A stretch of 64,000 nt of DNA from Ligustrum vulgare (taxonomy: Eukaryota > Streptophyta > Magnoliopsida > Lamiales > Oleaceae), in assembly GCA_963555705.1 (NCBI GenBank), contig OY743190.1, forward strand, positions 23,877,491 to 23,941,490, in the 5' to 3' direction. A model generated the notes under the pieces. The model was not told the origin of the DNA. It worked only from the letters and a program-made list of their open reading frames with translations, and ran no database searches. Below are positions 11,475 through 21,740 of the stretch, in pieces (the stretch's first letter is position 1; each line of letters opens with the position of its first letter). A program made the position numbers and the translations under genes.

Positions 11475-12164
11475 ATGAATTCATAAGTGGGATAATGTCG
11501 GTTGATGATCTCCTACAACAATAGCTATTAAACTTCGATCCGTATTGAGTACTATACGATAGGAAATGTAGATTTCCAGTTCATTGGGATGAAGTAGGAG
11601 AAAGAAGATTATTGGGTCCAGAAATAGTACAGCAGACAACTGAAGTTGTTGAAAAGATTCGTCAACAAATGAAAATTGCATAGAGCAGACAGAAAAGCTA
11701 TGTGGACAGAAGAAGGAAACTTTTGGAAATTACTATAGGTGATATGACTTTTTGGTAGCTCCTAGGAAAGGAGTTATGAGACTTGGGAAGAAAGGGAAGT
11801 TTTATCGGCCCTTTAAGATACTTGAAAGGGTGGATCTAGATTATCGGGTTGCATTGCAACCGGCACTATCAGGAGTACATAATGTTTTCATGCATCAATG
11901 TTGAGGAAGTATATTTTGGATTCCACCCATAGCCTCAGTTATGAGTCATTAGATCTTTGTGAGGATCTGAATTATGAGGAGTCACTTGTGAGAATCCTAA
12001 TGAAAGTAAATAAGGAACTTAGAAGAAGGAAGATCACGTTAGTTAAGGTTCTTTGGAGGAATCATGCAGTAGAAGGGGCTACTTGGGAACGTGAAGAGGA
12101 AATACGTACTAAGTATCCACAAGTTTTGGTAAATTTTAATTTCGAGGACGAAATTTCTTTTTAG
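11475..12164 (+). pseudogene. Integrase C-terminus and chromodomain remnant (Tekay-like)
   Basis: Broken frames near 11550-11760 match the Del/Tekay integrase C-terminal region (D-R-K-C-R-F-P, then W-D-E-V-G-E-R, then R-Q-K-S-Y-V-D-R-R-R). After a frameshift near 11895, an open frame from 11898 to 12164 carries L-R-K-Y, the chromodomain core V-L-W-R-N-H and the E-x-A-T-W-E pattern, and ends F-E-D-E-I-S-F just before the polypurine tract. A chromodomain guides integration through histone binding. This placement identifies the lineage. Confidence 0.88.
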
Positions 12165-12176
12165 GGGGTAAGGAAT

Positions 12177-14935
12177 TGTAAGACCGCTTTTCATTTTTCG
12201 TGTATCCTTAAATTTCACGTAATAATTATGTTAATATTATAAATTTTAAATTTAATGATATTTTTAATGTCAATAATTTGAATTATTTTGCAGTGGAAGG
12301 ACTTGGATGCCGTCTCGATCAATGTACCAATTAAAAGTTTCTAAATTGTTTATTTTAATAGTCTACGTGTAATTTATGTGATTAATTGTTTTACTTCCTA
12401 AACATGCTATTTTCTATTTTATTGCATTAAATTGAAGTTGAGAAAAGTTTGGTGACACTTTGGAAATTTATTTGAGGGTCGTGGACTTAAATTACCAATT
12501 TATGGGAGCTAAGGGACTGAATTGCATGGGAGGAGAATTGAGGGACCGAAGTGTAAATTTCAAAAGATTAGACCTAACCCTAACCTACTCCTCACTAACG
12601 CTCGCTCTCGGTCTCCCTCTTCTCCATCACACTCTCGTTTCCGCCTCCCTCTCCCTCGACTCAACTCTCACTCTTGGTCACCCTCTCTCTCTAACCCGAT
12701 CGCGACGCCGGCCACCACCACGGTAGTAGCCCTTCCCCTCTTCCCCCCTTTCCCTTTTCTCCTCACGCACACACACACACACCCGCGAACCGCGCACACA
12801 CACACACACACACACGGTTCCACGAGATTTCACACACACACACGCCCATAATTCGATACACACATGTATATATGTATAAATTCTATGTAAATAATGTATG
12901 TATACACTTTATATGCATAAATTCAGATATTTCAGTTAATTTCAGATTCAAATTTTTGTGTAATTTCGAGTGTAACCATGAATTTGGGAATTAATGATGT
13001 TATGTGAATGAGTATTGATGTATATGAATGTATATATTATTATGTATGTATAGATGCGTGCATATATATATGTATAAAGTTTGGATTTTTGTGGGCATAG
13101 GTATATATTCACGAAATTTTGATTAATTTGTGTGCTATAATATTAAATTTGAGGTGTGAATGTATGTATATATGATCACGAATATATATATGACCATTTA
13201 AACAAACTTGTGTAATTTTTGGAATTTTGGGATAATGGTATAAGAGAGTAAACTCTAACCTTTTGAAACAAGTTAGTTTAAATGTAAGTTATGTTCAAAG
13301 TTATAAATTTTAGTTCAAGATCAATTGTTTGAATAAGGATGCTTGACTTGAATTGTGAAATTGATAAGTAAGATTTCCAAAAATTTTCCTTGAACTTAAT
13401 TACTTCGAGTATGATATTATATGTAGTGTTAAATGTGTTTATTATATTATGAGTCACATGAAAGTCTCGACCTTATTTAAGAGTGTTAAACGTGGTTTTT
13501 CACTAAAAGTCATATTTTGTTAATGAATGGAAATTACTTAGGAAAAACGGTACATTGACGTCGCGGGCAACCAAGACTTCCACCTGCATATTAAACAGAC
13601 TACTGAGGACTACATGTAAGTAAACTTCCCCCTACTTTCATCAAAGTTGAATGTTAATGTGGAATTAATGTGCTTAATTGACATTCGTGTTAATTACGGA
13701 ATTTTAATGCTTTTGGTCTACCATATGCAATTATGTGTAGTTAAGGAAATGTTCAAGCATGCACGTTACATGTCATTGCATCATCAAGCATGCATTGGCA
13801 TCGAAATGGGAAAGTCAAATGTTTTAATGAAAGGAATGTGTCAAAGTGCAATTTTTGTCAAAAATTGTGTATCCCAAGTTTTTGAAAGAATGGGTGTACT
13901 TCTATGTCATGAAAGATGCGAGTGGGAAATGGGGCGCGGGGGACCGGCGTACCCGAATGTAATGAGCCGCTTTGCGGTGGAATGAAGTGAATGAGCCGCT
14001 TTGCGGTGGAATGAATGTAATGAGCCGCTTTGCGGTGGGAAAATGAATGTTAAACCGCTTTGCGGTGGAAATGCGCATGTTAATCTGGTTCCAAATAAGA
14101 ATGGCCCACTGTTATCTGATTGACTAGAAGTTACACCAAGTGAGCTCACGATGGAAATGAAGTGAAAGTTTTGAAATGTAAAGTGAAAGTTTTGAAATGT
14201 TAGTGAAAGTTCGAAATGTTGAAAGTTTTGAAAGGTTAAAGTGAATGGGGATACATATTTCAAAGTTTAAAGCATTTCATGTCATAAGCATGCATTCATG
14301 CATAAAGTTTACTTACTGAGCTTTAGCTCACCCCAATCCCTCCCCAACATTTCAGGTGATGAAAGTTAGGTGATCCGAGGAGAGCACTTGGTGACAGACT
14401 CAGGCTACATCGCTTCAAGTTTTTAAAGAAAATAAAGTTAAATTTTGAAGTTAATTAAGTTTATAATTAATTATTTCTTAATTCATTCATTTTATGTTGA
14501 TAATTGTTTGGTTGAGATTAGTTTTAAATTTGTTATGGAATTTCTAATATTGGTTATATTATCACTTATTGCATTTAATTGAAGCTTATTGATACAAAAT
14601 GTTGTGTTGAGGAGTTTGGGGATTGAGTTTGAAATAATGTGGTGATGTTGGAGTTTGAAGTAGAATTGGGGTGTATGTTGAATATTGGATTTCTCTTTGA
14701 GTCGAGTTTATGTTGTAAAATGGTTTTGATGTCCCTCTACAGGTTGGTTAAGTCCAATTTATAGAGGAGACTCTGTCGAAATTTCTATAAGATTTTAAAA
14801 TAGAAAATGAAAAGGTTGAAGTCTTTAAATGATTTGTTTTCCGCATTTTAATGTTTAAACGTTTTAAATTCCGCATTTAATGTGATTGGAAGTTAACACG
14901 CCTAGGTTTAAGGTTTTGAAACTTGGGGTGTTACA
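12177..14935 (+). repeat. 3' LTR of the Tekay-like element
   Basis: It is the same length as the 5' LTR (2759 bp) and about 99.5% identical by hand count. It ends at the TSD copy CTTCT, after which the interrupted Copia reading frame resumes. Confidence 0.93.
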
Positions 14936-14940
14936 CTTCT

Positions 14941-16389
14941 CTTCCAAACAATCATCATGCCATTGGAGTCAAATGGATATATAAAATCAAGAAAAATGCT
15001 AAAGGAGATGTGGAGAGATACAAGGTGAGGCTTGTTGTTAAAGGCTACAAGCAAAGGCATGGTATTGACTATGAAGAAGTGTTTGCGCCTGTTGCTCGTA
15101 TGGAGACCATCAGACTACTAATTTCTATTGCTGCTCAAAACCATTGGAAAATACAACAACTGGATGTTAAATCCGCTTTTCTCAATGGCTATCTCGAGGA
15201 GGAAGTTTACATTGAGCAGCCTGTGGGATATGTTGTTAAAGGCCAAGAAGATAAAGTGTTAAAGTTGAAAAAAACTTTATACGGGCTCAAGCAAGCACCT
15301 AGAGTTTGGAATAGTCGGATCGACAAGTATTTCCAAGAAAATGGTTTTACTAAATGCTTGTATGAATATGCTCTTTATGTGAAGAAGAGAAATAATGATC
15401 TTTTATTTGTTTGTATCTATGTGGATGATCTTATATTCACAGGAACTAATCCAAAAATGTTTGAAGATTTTAAAGATGCAATGGCTCATGAGTTCGAGAT
15501 GAGTACACTGGGATTGATGTCCTACTATTTGGGAATCGAAGTAAAGCAATTGAAGGAAGGTATTTTCATCAGTCAGGAAAACTATGCAAAGGAGGTGCTC
15601 AAAAGATTCAATATGCTGGATTGCAAGTCTGTCAATACTCCTTTGGAGTGTGGAATAAAATTTTCCAAGATGGATAATAAAAAAAGTGTGGATCCAACTC
15701 TGTTCAAAAGCCTGGTGGGAAGTTTAAGATATTTAACTTGTACAAGACCTGACATCTTGTTTGCAGTTGGGTTAGTAAGTCGTTTTATGGAAATGCCTTC
15801 TGAATCTCATATGAAAGCAGCCAAGAGAATCCTTCGTTATCTCAAAGGTACTCTTGACTATGAGATTTTTTATTTGTCTTCTGAAGAATTTAAGCTGGTA
15901 GGCTATTGTGACGGTGATTTCGCTAGTGATATCGATGATAGAAAGAGTACAACTGGTTTTGTGTTTTTCATGGGAAATAATCCCATTTCATGGTGTTCTA
16001 AGAAACAACCCATTGTTACTCTATCGACATGTGAATCTGAATATGTTTCAGCTACATTTTGTGCTTACCAAGCCATTTGGTTAAGGAGATTACTTAAAGA
16101 GATTTGTTTAGAAAAAATAGAAGCTACCAAGATCATGATTGACAACAAATCTGCTCAAGCTTTGGCAAGGAATCCGGTATTTCACAATCGGAGTAAGCAC
16201 AGTGACACAAGATTTCATTTCATTCGAGACTGCATTGCTAAAAAGGAAGTTGAATTGGAGTTTGTGAAGGCTTTTGATCAGATTGCTGATATGTTCACAA
16301 AGCCACTCAAGCATGATGTGTTCCAGAAGTTCAAAAATATACTTGGTATTGTGAAGAAATCAAGTTTAGGAGAGGATGTTGGAAATTAA
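14941..16389 (+). CDS. Inner Copia reverse transcriptase and RNase H, open frame (3' part of pol)
   Basis: This is the continuation of the pol frame broken at 5322. From 14941 the sequence reads L-P-N-N-H-H-A-I-G-V-K-W-I-Y-K and stays open to the stop at 16387-16389. RT motifs are visible in order: K-A/V-R-L-V-x-K-G-Y, Q-L-D-V-K-S-A-F-L-N-G, L-Y-G-L-K-Q-A-P and the catalytic Y-V-D-D-L near 15418. RNase H follows with C-D-G-D-F-A-S-D, E-S-E-Y and the terminal S-K-H-S-D-T-R-F-H-F-I-R-D. The last codons run into the 3' LTR. The apparent upstream ATG at 14923 lies in the Gypsy LTR and is not a real start. The domain pair is intact although the element as a whole is dead. Confidence 0.92.
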   Translation, partial: LPNNHHAIGVKWIYKIKKNAKGDVERYKVRLVVKGYKQRHGIDYEEVFAPVARMETIRLLISIAAQNHWKIQQLDVKSAFLNGYLEEEVYIEQPVGYVVKGQEDKVLKLKKTLYGLKQAPRVWNSRIDKYFQENGFTKCLYEYALYVKKRNNDLLFVCIYVDDLIFTGTNPKMFEDFKDAMAHEFEMSTLGLMSYYLGIEVKQLKEGIFISQENYAKEVLKRFNMLDCKSVNTPLECGIKFSKMDNKKSVDPTLFKSLVGSLRYLTCTRPDILFAVGLVSRFMEMPSESHMKAAKRILRYLKGTLDYEIFYLSSEEFKLVGYCDGDFASDIDDRKSTTGFVFFMGNNPISWCSKKQPIVTLSTCESEYVSATFCAYQAIWLRRLLKEICLEKIEATKIMIDNKSAQALARNPVFHNRSKHSDTRFHFIRDCIAKKEVELEFVKAFDQIADMFTKPLKHDVFQKFKNILGIVKKSSLGEDVGN

Positions 16390-16691
16390 ACTTGATTTAA
16401 TGGCAGCAAAATTAATGAAATCAGATTCAATGACTTGAAGTTTCAAGATTAAAAGTAGATACATTTGAAGTCATTTTAAAGGTCACTATATTTATGATTT
16501 AAGTAAATACAATGTCTAGATAAATAGAACAATGTATCTAGTCTTGTGTCATTAATATAAGTCTAGAATTATCTTTTGAGCTATATAAAAGGTCATGTAA
16601 TTTGCTGGAAAAATACAAGTGAAGGAAATAGTTAAGTTTCACTTTCTTTTCTTTGACAGTAAGAGTGATTGGTGCCCATCTACTTCCAACA
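16377..16691 (+). repeat. 3' LTR of the inner Copia element
   Basis: A 315 bp copy of 3201-3515, preceded by the purine-rich TTTAGGAGAGGA. It ends CTTCCAACA, and the outer Copia gag resumes one base later. Confidence 0.93.
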
Positions 16692-17335
16692 ATTGATAAG
16701 CCAACTGCAAAAGACAAGAAAGGGAAATATGAGTATTGATCAATATCTTAATACTGTTAAGCATATAGCAGAAAACCTAGAAGTTACTAGGGAAATGATT
16801 CCACATTCAGATCTAGTCACTCAAGTATTGGTTGGACTAGATGATGACTAACATTCCTATTGTAGTGCAAATAATCAGTAAAGAAAGTATCACCTGGAAT
16901 GGACTACAAGCTACACTAATGACCTATGAGAGCAAAATGGAACATCTGAGTTCCATCAAGACTGCAATGGGCTCAGTCAATTTAACATTTCCCATTGCTA
17001 ACTCTGCTTACAGAACAGTTAGCAGCAACTACAATTGAGGTGGAAGGTTCAACTGTCGTGGAAAGGGAAACAGAGGCAAAACTAGAGGAACGGGAAGAAT
17101 AAAGTATGCAAGAGGAAATGCAAACTGTCAAATTTGTGTGCTTAACAATCATGAAGCAGCCTGGTCTTTTAAAAAATACAATGAAAATTTCATGGGAACA
17201 TGATCACAGCAGCCTAACTCACCTTCAACTCAGAATCATGTAGCACTTAATGCTACACCTAAAAGTGTTGCTGATCACAGTTGGCTTATTGATTCTGGAT
17301 CCAGCAATCACGTGACTCCAAACAAGAGAAGCTAA
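16692..17335 (+). pseudogene. Outer Copia gag (C-terminal part) and protease motif, broken
   Basis: The gag reading resumes after the inner element: Q-L-Q-K-T-R-K-G-N-M-S-I-D-Q-Y-L, then D-L-V-T-Q-V-L-V-G-L-D-D-D. A stop at about 16849 and frame changes follow. A degraded zinc knuckle (C-Q-I-C-x4-H, last Cys changed to Ser) is near 17130. The protease motif L-I-D-S-G-S-S-N-H-V-T lies near 17287-17320. Confidence 0.75.
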
Positions 17336-19249
17336 ATGAAGTTCATGAATATGCAGGTAATATTAAGCTTCAAGTAGGAAATGGTAAGGCTCTTGATATT
17401 ACTCATGTTGGACACACTCATTTCAAAACATTAAATGCTGATCATCTGCTATTAAAGAAAATGCTGGTAGTTCCTAAAATTAAAAAGGATCTAATCATTT
17501 TCTCACAATTCACTTTAGATAACAATGTTTTTCTTGAGTTTCATGACAATTTTGTGGCTTTTAAGGACAAGGAAACCCAGAAAATTTTGCTGCAGGGAAC
17601 AACTAAAGATGTATTGTACCAGCTTCGGCCTACAAGTCAAAACCAAACTATCTACTTCATCAATCTACAAAAAAAATCAAGACAAATCATCTTTCATTCT
17701 AACTTATAGTTCTACTGAAGTATCTAATTGTAATGTTTCAAAAAAATGAAAATGAAAATTTCTTTTGTAATGCGTGCTTGTATGGTAAGACTCTTAGATT
17801 GCCATTCAATACACCCTTATCTGATGCTCAAAATGTCCTAGACCTAGTTCACTCAGATCTAGACGCACATGGATTTGTCATTTAAAACACAAATCTGAAG
17901 CCCTTAAAAAATTCATTGAGTTTAAATAATTAGTTGAAAATAAGTTTGACAGGAAAATAAAAGCTTGCAGTGTGATTGGGGAGGGGAGTTTTTCCTTATC
18001 GGGCTTGGGACTAAAAGAATGGTTGGGACAACAAACATCCATCTCATTCGTACTTTGGATACCCATATAATCATCGAAGGCTGTTGATGTGACAAATTCC
18101 TAGAAATTAGGAGGCGTTGTGGACAAATAAATTGTTGGAGTTCTCATTTTTATCTAGTCCCAACATGCTTGATGTTAAGAAAAGACATCTTCCAGGAAGG
18201 TTGGCTACTTCTCTAATATTCTAAACGGTTTTGGTATCGAACTAAGAGTCTCTTGTCCCTACACCTCAGTTCAAAATGGTCGTACAAAAAGAAAGCACAC
18301 AAATGTTATTGAAATTGGACTAACCCTACTAGCTCAAACCAACACGACTTTCACTTAATGGTGGGAAGCATTTCAAATAGGAGTGTTTCTAATAAACAAA
18401 ACGCTCACACTAGTCTTAAAACTAAAAACACCCCACCACTGTCTTTTTAATGAAGTATTTGACTACCATAAATTAAAAAACTTTGGTTGTGCATGTTTCC
18501 CATACTTAAGACCCTATCAAAATCACAAGTTTAGCTTTCACTCTGTAAAATGTGTCTTCCTAGGGTACAGTTCAGTACATAAGGGTTTAAATGCCTCAAT
18601 CCTACAGGAAAAATATATGTGTCTAGGCATGATATTTTCAATGAACTAGACACCCCATTCAAAACAAAATTCCTACACAAACACACAACTCCACAAAACA
18701 TAACATTCCTAAATCTACCTACCTATAATCCAAATCAGCCCACAGCTACAGTTAATCTAAGTGAAGTACCTAGAGTGGTGGAAAATATCAATTATCAGCA
18801 AAATAGTGAAGATGATTCGAAAAATACTGAACCAAGAAATGATCATGATCAGGAAATAAACCAAAACATTAGTTAACAACATCTTTCAAAAGAAAATTAG
18901 GAAACATAAGTGATTGAATTACAAGGAAACAACTGTTCTGAAAATGAGTGTGCAAGTGATAAGAACCAAGGTCAAACTTGACATCACATGATCACTAGAC
19001 GGAAGGTTGGAGTTTTTAAACCTAAGGTTTACTTTTCTCATTGTCCTTAGAATAGTGTGGAACCAAATTTAGTTAGTGAAGCCTTTGCAGATCAGAACTC
19101 GAAAAGGGCTATCATGGATGAGTTTGAAGATCTTAAGAAGAAAGAAACATGGAAACTTGTTCCTCCAAGTCCTAAACATAAAGTAATTGGCACAAAGTGG
19201 GTTTTCAGAGTTAAACAGGATGGAAAAGGAAAAGTGGACAAATATAAAT
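17336..19249 (+). pseudogene. Outer Copia GAG-pre-integrase, integrase remnants and RT start
   Basis: Broken frames show the GAG-pre-integrase (about 17460-17700), C-x-A-C-L-Y-G-K-T near 17773 with H-S-D-L following, heavily mutated integrase (17880-18380), and the integrase C-terminal pattern F-G-C-A-C-F-P-Y-L-R-P-Y near 18483. RT begins near 19057, with F-E-D-L-K-K-K-E-T-W-K-L-V-P and G-T-K-W-V-F-R-V-K. The RT reading K-V-D-K-Y-K is cut at 19249 by the solo Gypsy LTR. Confidence 0.75.
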
Positions 19250-21385
19250 TGTAACGCCCCGAGATCCGTAAAAACTCGGGACGCCACGTTGTCCTCTAAA
19301 ATTAACTATTTAACAAAATATTGCGAAAATAAACTGAATTGTAAACATCATATTTATTTGGAAATCAGCGACGATAACTCAAATTTAAATAAATTTACTC
19401 GGAACAATTCATGAAATTTCAAATCACGACAAGTTGAATTAACAAGGTTTCATAAACATGACTTTCAAAATAACTTAAAATTAATGTTTGCCATCACTGT
19501 CGTTCATTCGCCACCGTCTCCAAAATCTGCAAATGTTGTTAAAATAACAGAGTGAGTATTTCAAAAGAAATACTTAGTAGTCTCATTGTCAATCATTAAT
19601 TTACAAGATAATTGAACACGTAATTATGCAAATAATACAGTAACATTCTCTTAATCATAGGCATCACATAGTGAGTTCAAATGAACATTTTCGTGTCTTG
19701 TCTTATGAAAATAAAGCATATAAGTTATGACAGGCATAACATAAATTTCTCTTCTTATCTCATAAGAGATATTATTGTCTTGTCTCTTGCAATTAAGCAT
19801 ATAAATAACGTAAATCCACATAACACAAGTATTTATAGTATAAACTAATTAGTGGGGGAGAGTCTACCTCAAATTATCTCGAGTCACGTAAAAAGTGGAG
19901 CGGGGAGAAATCTCCACCTCTTAATCGTCCACACGTTTCGTCTAGCCAAAATACAAAATAAGCCTTGAATTAGTATTTCGAAATTTTAAACATTTAAAAT
20001 GATAAAGTAAAATTTAGAAACTTAACTGGAAATTTATTAAAACTAAAATTTGAAAAGTTTAAGGACTGAAATAGACTTTTCGAAATTAGTGGGTTGATTG
20101 TGGGGGAACTAGATCTCTAGGGGATGATTTATTAATAACTGAAACTTTGGGACTGAAATAAATAACTTTTAAAATTTGGGACTAAAGAATAATTTTAAAA
20201 AAATTCAAACATATACATATCTATATCTCTCACCCTCTCTCTCTAAATTGGTTCCACAGAGAGAGAGAGAGAGAGAGATAGAAAGGCGACAGAGGGCTTC
20301 ACCCTCTTTGAATCCGTGCAATCGCTGGCGCTTGTCTGGGGATTGTGCTGCCAAGGCGCCGGTCGTGTATGGTGTGCGGGTGAGTTGTGGGTTCAACTTG
20401 GTTTTGGGTGTTGATTTAGGTGCAACAGACAGGAAGAACTGAGGCTTGGAGGACTCTTATTCTTGGGTTTTTCCGCCTGTATTACGGCCAATACAACACA
20501 ACTGTTAAGGTAAGGTGCTTGGGTTTTGTTTATTTCTGTTTTTGGGTGTTGATTGAGGGGATAATAAGTTGGGCAGTGGTGGTCTATGGAGGTGATGATT
20601 GTAGTGATTCAGGTGGCGATGTGGTGGCTTCACAGTGGTATTGGATGGTAAAATTGTGGTGGTATTTGGTGTGTGGATTTGGAGGTTTAGCAGTGGAGGT
20701 CGGGGTGTTGGGTGTGAAGTTTGTTTCGGCTGGATTGAGGCTTGGTGGCTTCGACTGTGGCTTGGTGGCTTCGACTGTGGCTTGGTGTTTATGATTGAAA
20801 GTCTATAGATTGTGCTTTTAACAAGTATTGTGGGATTGCTCGCATCGTTGGTGGCTAGAAATTGGTGTTCTAGCATCAACATCGAGTTCCCAACATGTGG
20901 CTGCTGAGACTGAGATTGAGATTGAGAGGGAGAATGCATACCCAGGAGTATGTGTTTTTGGGCTCTCTGTGCGTTTGTGTCCTGAGGGATGAGGGAGAGG
21001 GGTTATATGAACAGTAAGTTTAGGGTACAAAATCCTAGGTATTACGTGTACCAAGAATTTGGGGTACAAGAATTACCCTAATTAGATTTAAATGAATTGG
21101 ACTTAAAATAATCAAGATGCGGACTAACATAATTTTGGACCTAAAATAATTAAATATTGGACTTAAATAAATTGGACTCAGAATTATTAAAATTTGGATT
21201 TAAAAATGATAAAGAATTTGATATTTTAAAGTATTTGACATTGGACTCAATTTTTGAATGGACTTAAATTTGTTTTACAATGGCTAGATGAACACACTTT
21301 CATTTTAAATTTTTGGATTAAAACTTATCAATACGTTTTTTTATAAAAACGATTTTATTTCATTTAAAAATTATCGATCGCTACA
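19250..21385 (-). repeat. Solo Gypsy LTR inside the outer Copia RT
   Basis: It runs from TGTAACGCCCCGAG to GATCGCTACA. These ends match the minus-orientation LTRs at 38717, 45349 and 51911. No PBS or coding domain lies inside, so it is a solo LTR of about 2.1 kb. The RT codons on its two sides join as Y-K | A-R-L-V-A-K-G-F within a few bases. A perfect 5-base duplication is not visible (TAAAT against CAAAG), so one end may have drifted. It contains a (GA)n run near 20260. Confidence 0.78.
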
Positions 21386-21740
21386 CAAAGCAAGGTTAGT
21401 TGCAAAGGGTTTTCTTCAAAAACAGGAGTTGACTTTTATGAAACTTTCAGCCTTGTGATAAGGCTTTTTCCTTGATAATTATTTTAACTCTTTTAGTTTC
21501 CAGAAATTGGAGCATAAGACAAGTTGACATCAACAATGCATTTATAAATGGAAAATTGGAAGAAAAAGCATACATAAATCAGCCAGAGGGTTTTGTTGAT
21601 AAAGAAAAACTGCATTTTATATGCAAACTTGGAAAAGCCCTTTATGGTCTAAAACAAGCATCAAAGGCTTGGTTTAGTCAACTAAAGATTACTGTTAACT
21701 TATTTGTTATTAGGCATTCTCTATTTTTCTTCATGTTGTA
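21386..21740 (+). pseudogene. Outer Copia RT, continuation
   Basis: After the solo LTR the translation continues A-R-L-V-A-K-G-F-L-Q-K-Q, then after a frameshift R-Q-V-D-I-N-N-A-F-I-N-G and L-Y-G-L-K-Q-A-S-K-A-W-F. Similarity fades near 21700, before the Y-V-D-D motif. Nothing recognisable as RNase H or a 3' LTR follows. Confidence 0.78.

Larger units (their letters stand above)
5323..14935 (+). mobile_element. Non-autonomous Tekay/Del-like Ty3/Gypsy element (LARD-like)
   Basis: Two LTRs of identical length (2759 bp; 5323-8081 and 12177-14935) begin TGTAAGACCG and end GGGGTGTTACA. The 5-base target duplication CTTCT is perfect (5318-5322 and 14936-14940). A tRNA-iMet PBS is at 8086-8097 and a polypurine tract (TTTAGGGGGTAAGG) lies before 12177. 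I count about 14 differences between LTRs, roughly 0.5%, so insertion is recent. Yet the 4.1 kb interior holds only remnants: protease/RT N-terminus (8640-9230), about 2.2 kb of noncoding AT-rich DNA, and integrase C-terminus plus chromodomain (11475-12164). It must have moved with proteins supplied by other elements. Confidence 0.93.
3201..16691 (+). mobile_element. Inner Ty1/Copia retrotransposon, complete ends, internally deleted
   Basis: Two 315 bp LTRs (3201-3515 and 16377-16691) both begin TGTTGG and end CCAACA. I count five differences between them, about 1.6%. A PBS follows the left LTR and a purine run precedes the right one. The flanks show TTGAT at 3196-3200 and again at 16693-16697, one base beyond the LTR end, an almost clean target duplication in the gag of the outer Copia. 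Coding content is gag, protease, GAG-pre-integrase, then a jump directly into RT and RNase H, so the integrase core is missing. A Gypsy element (5323-14935) is inserted near the start of RT. Confidence 0.9.
2723..21740 (+). mobile_element. Outer, decayed Ty1/Copia retrotransposon (interior, interrupted)
   Basis: The interior starts with a tRNA-iMet-type primer-binding site (TGGTATCAGAGC, 2723-2734). It continues as a broken gag (2798-3200, then 16692 on), protease, GAG-pre-integrase, integrase and the N-terminal half of reverse transcriptase (to 19249, then 21386-21740). Many stops and frameshifts show it is old. It is split by a complete Copia element (3201-16691) and by a solo Gypsy LTR (19250-21385). 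The C-terminal part of RT, RNase H and a 3' LTR are not recognisable, so the element is truncated on the right. Confidence 0.8.
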
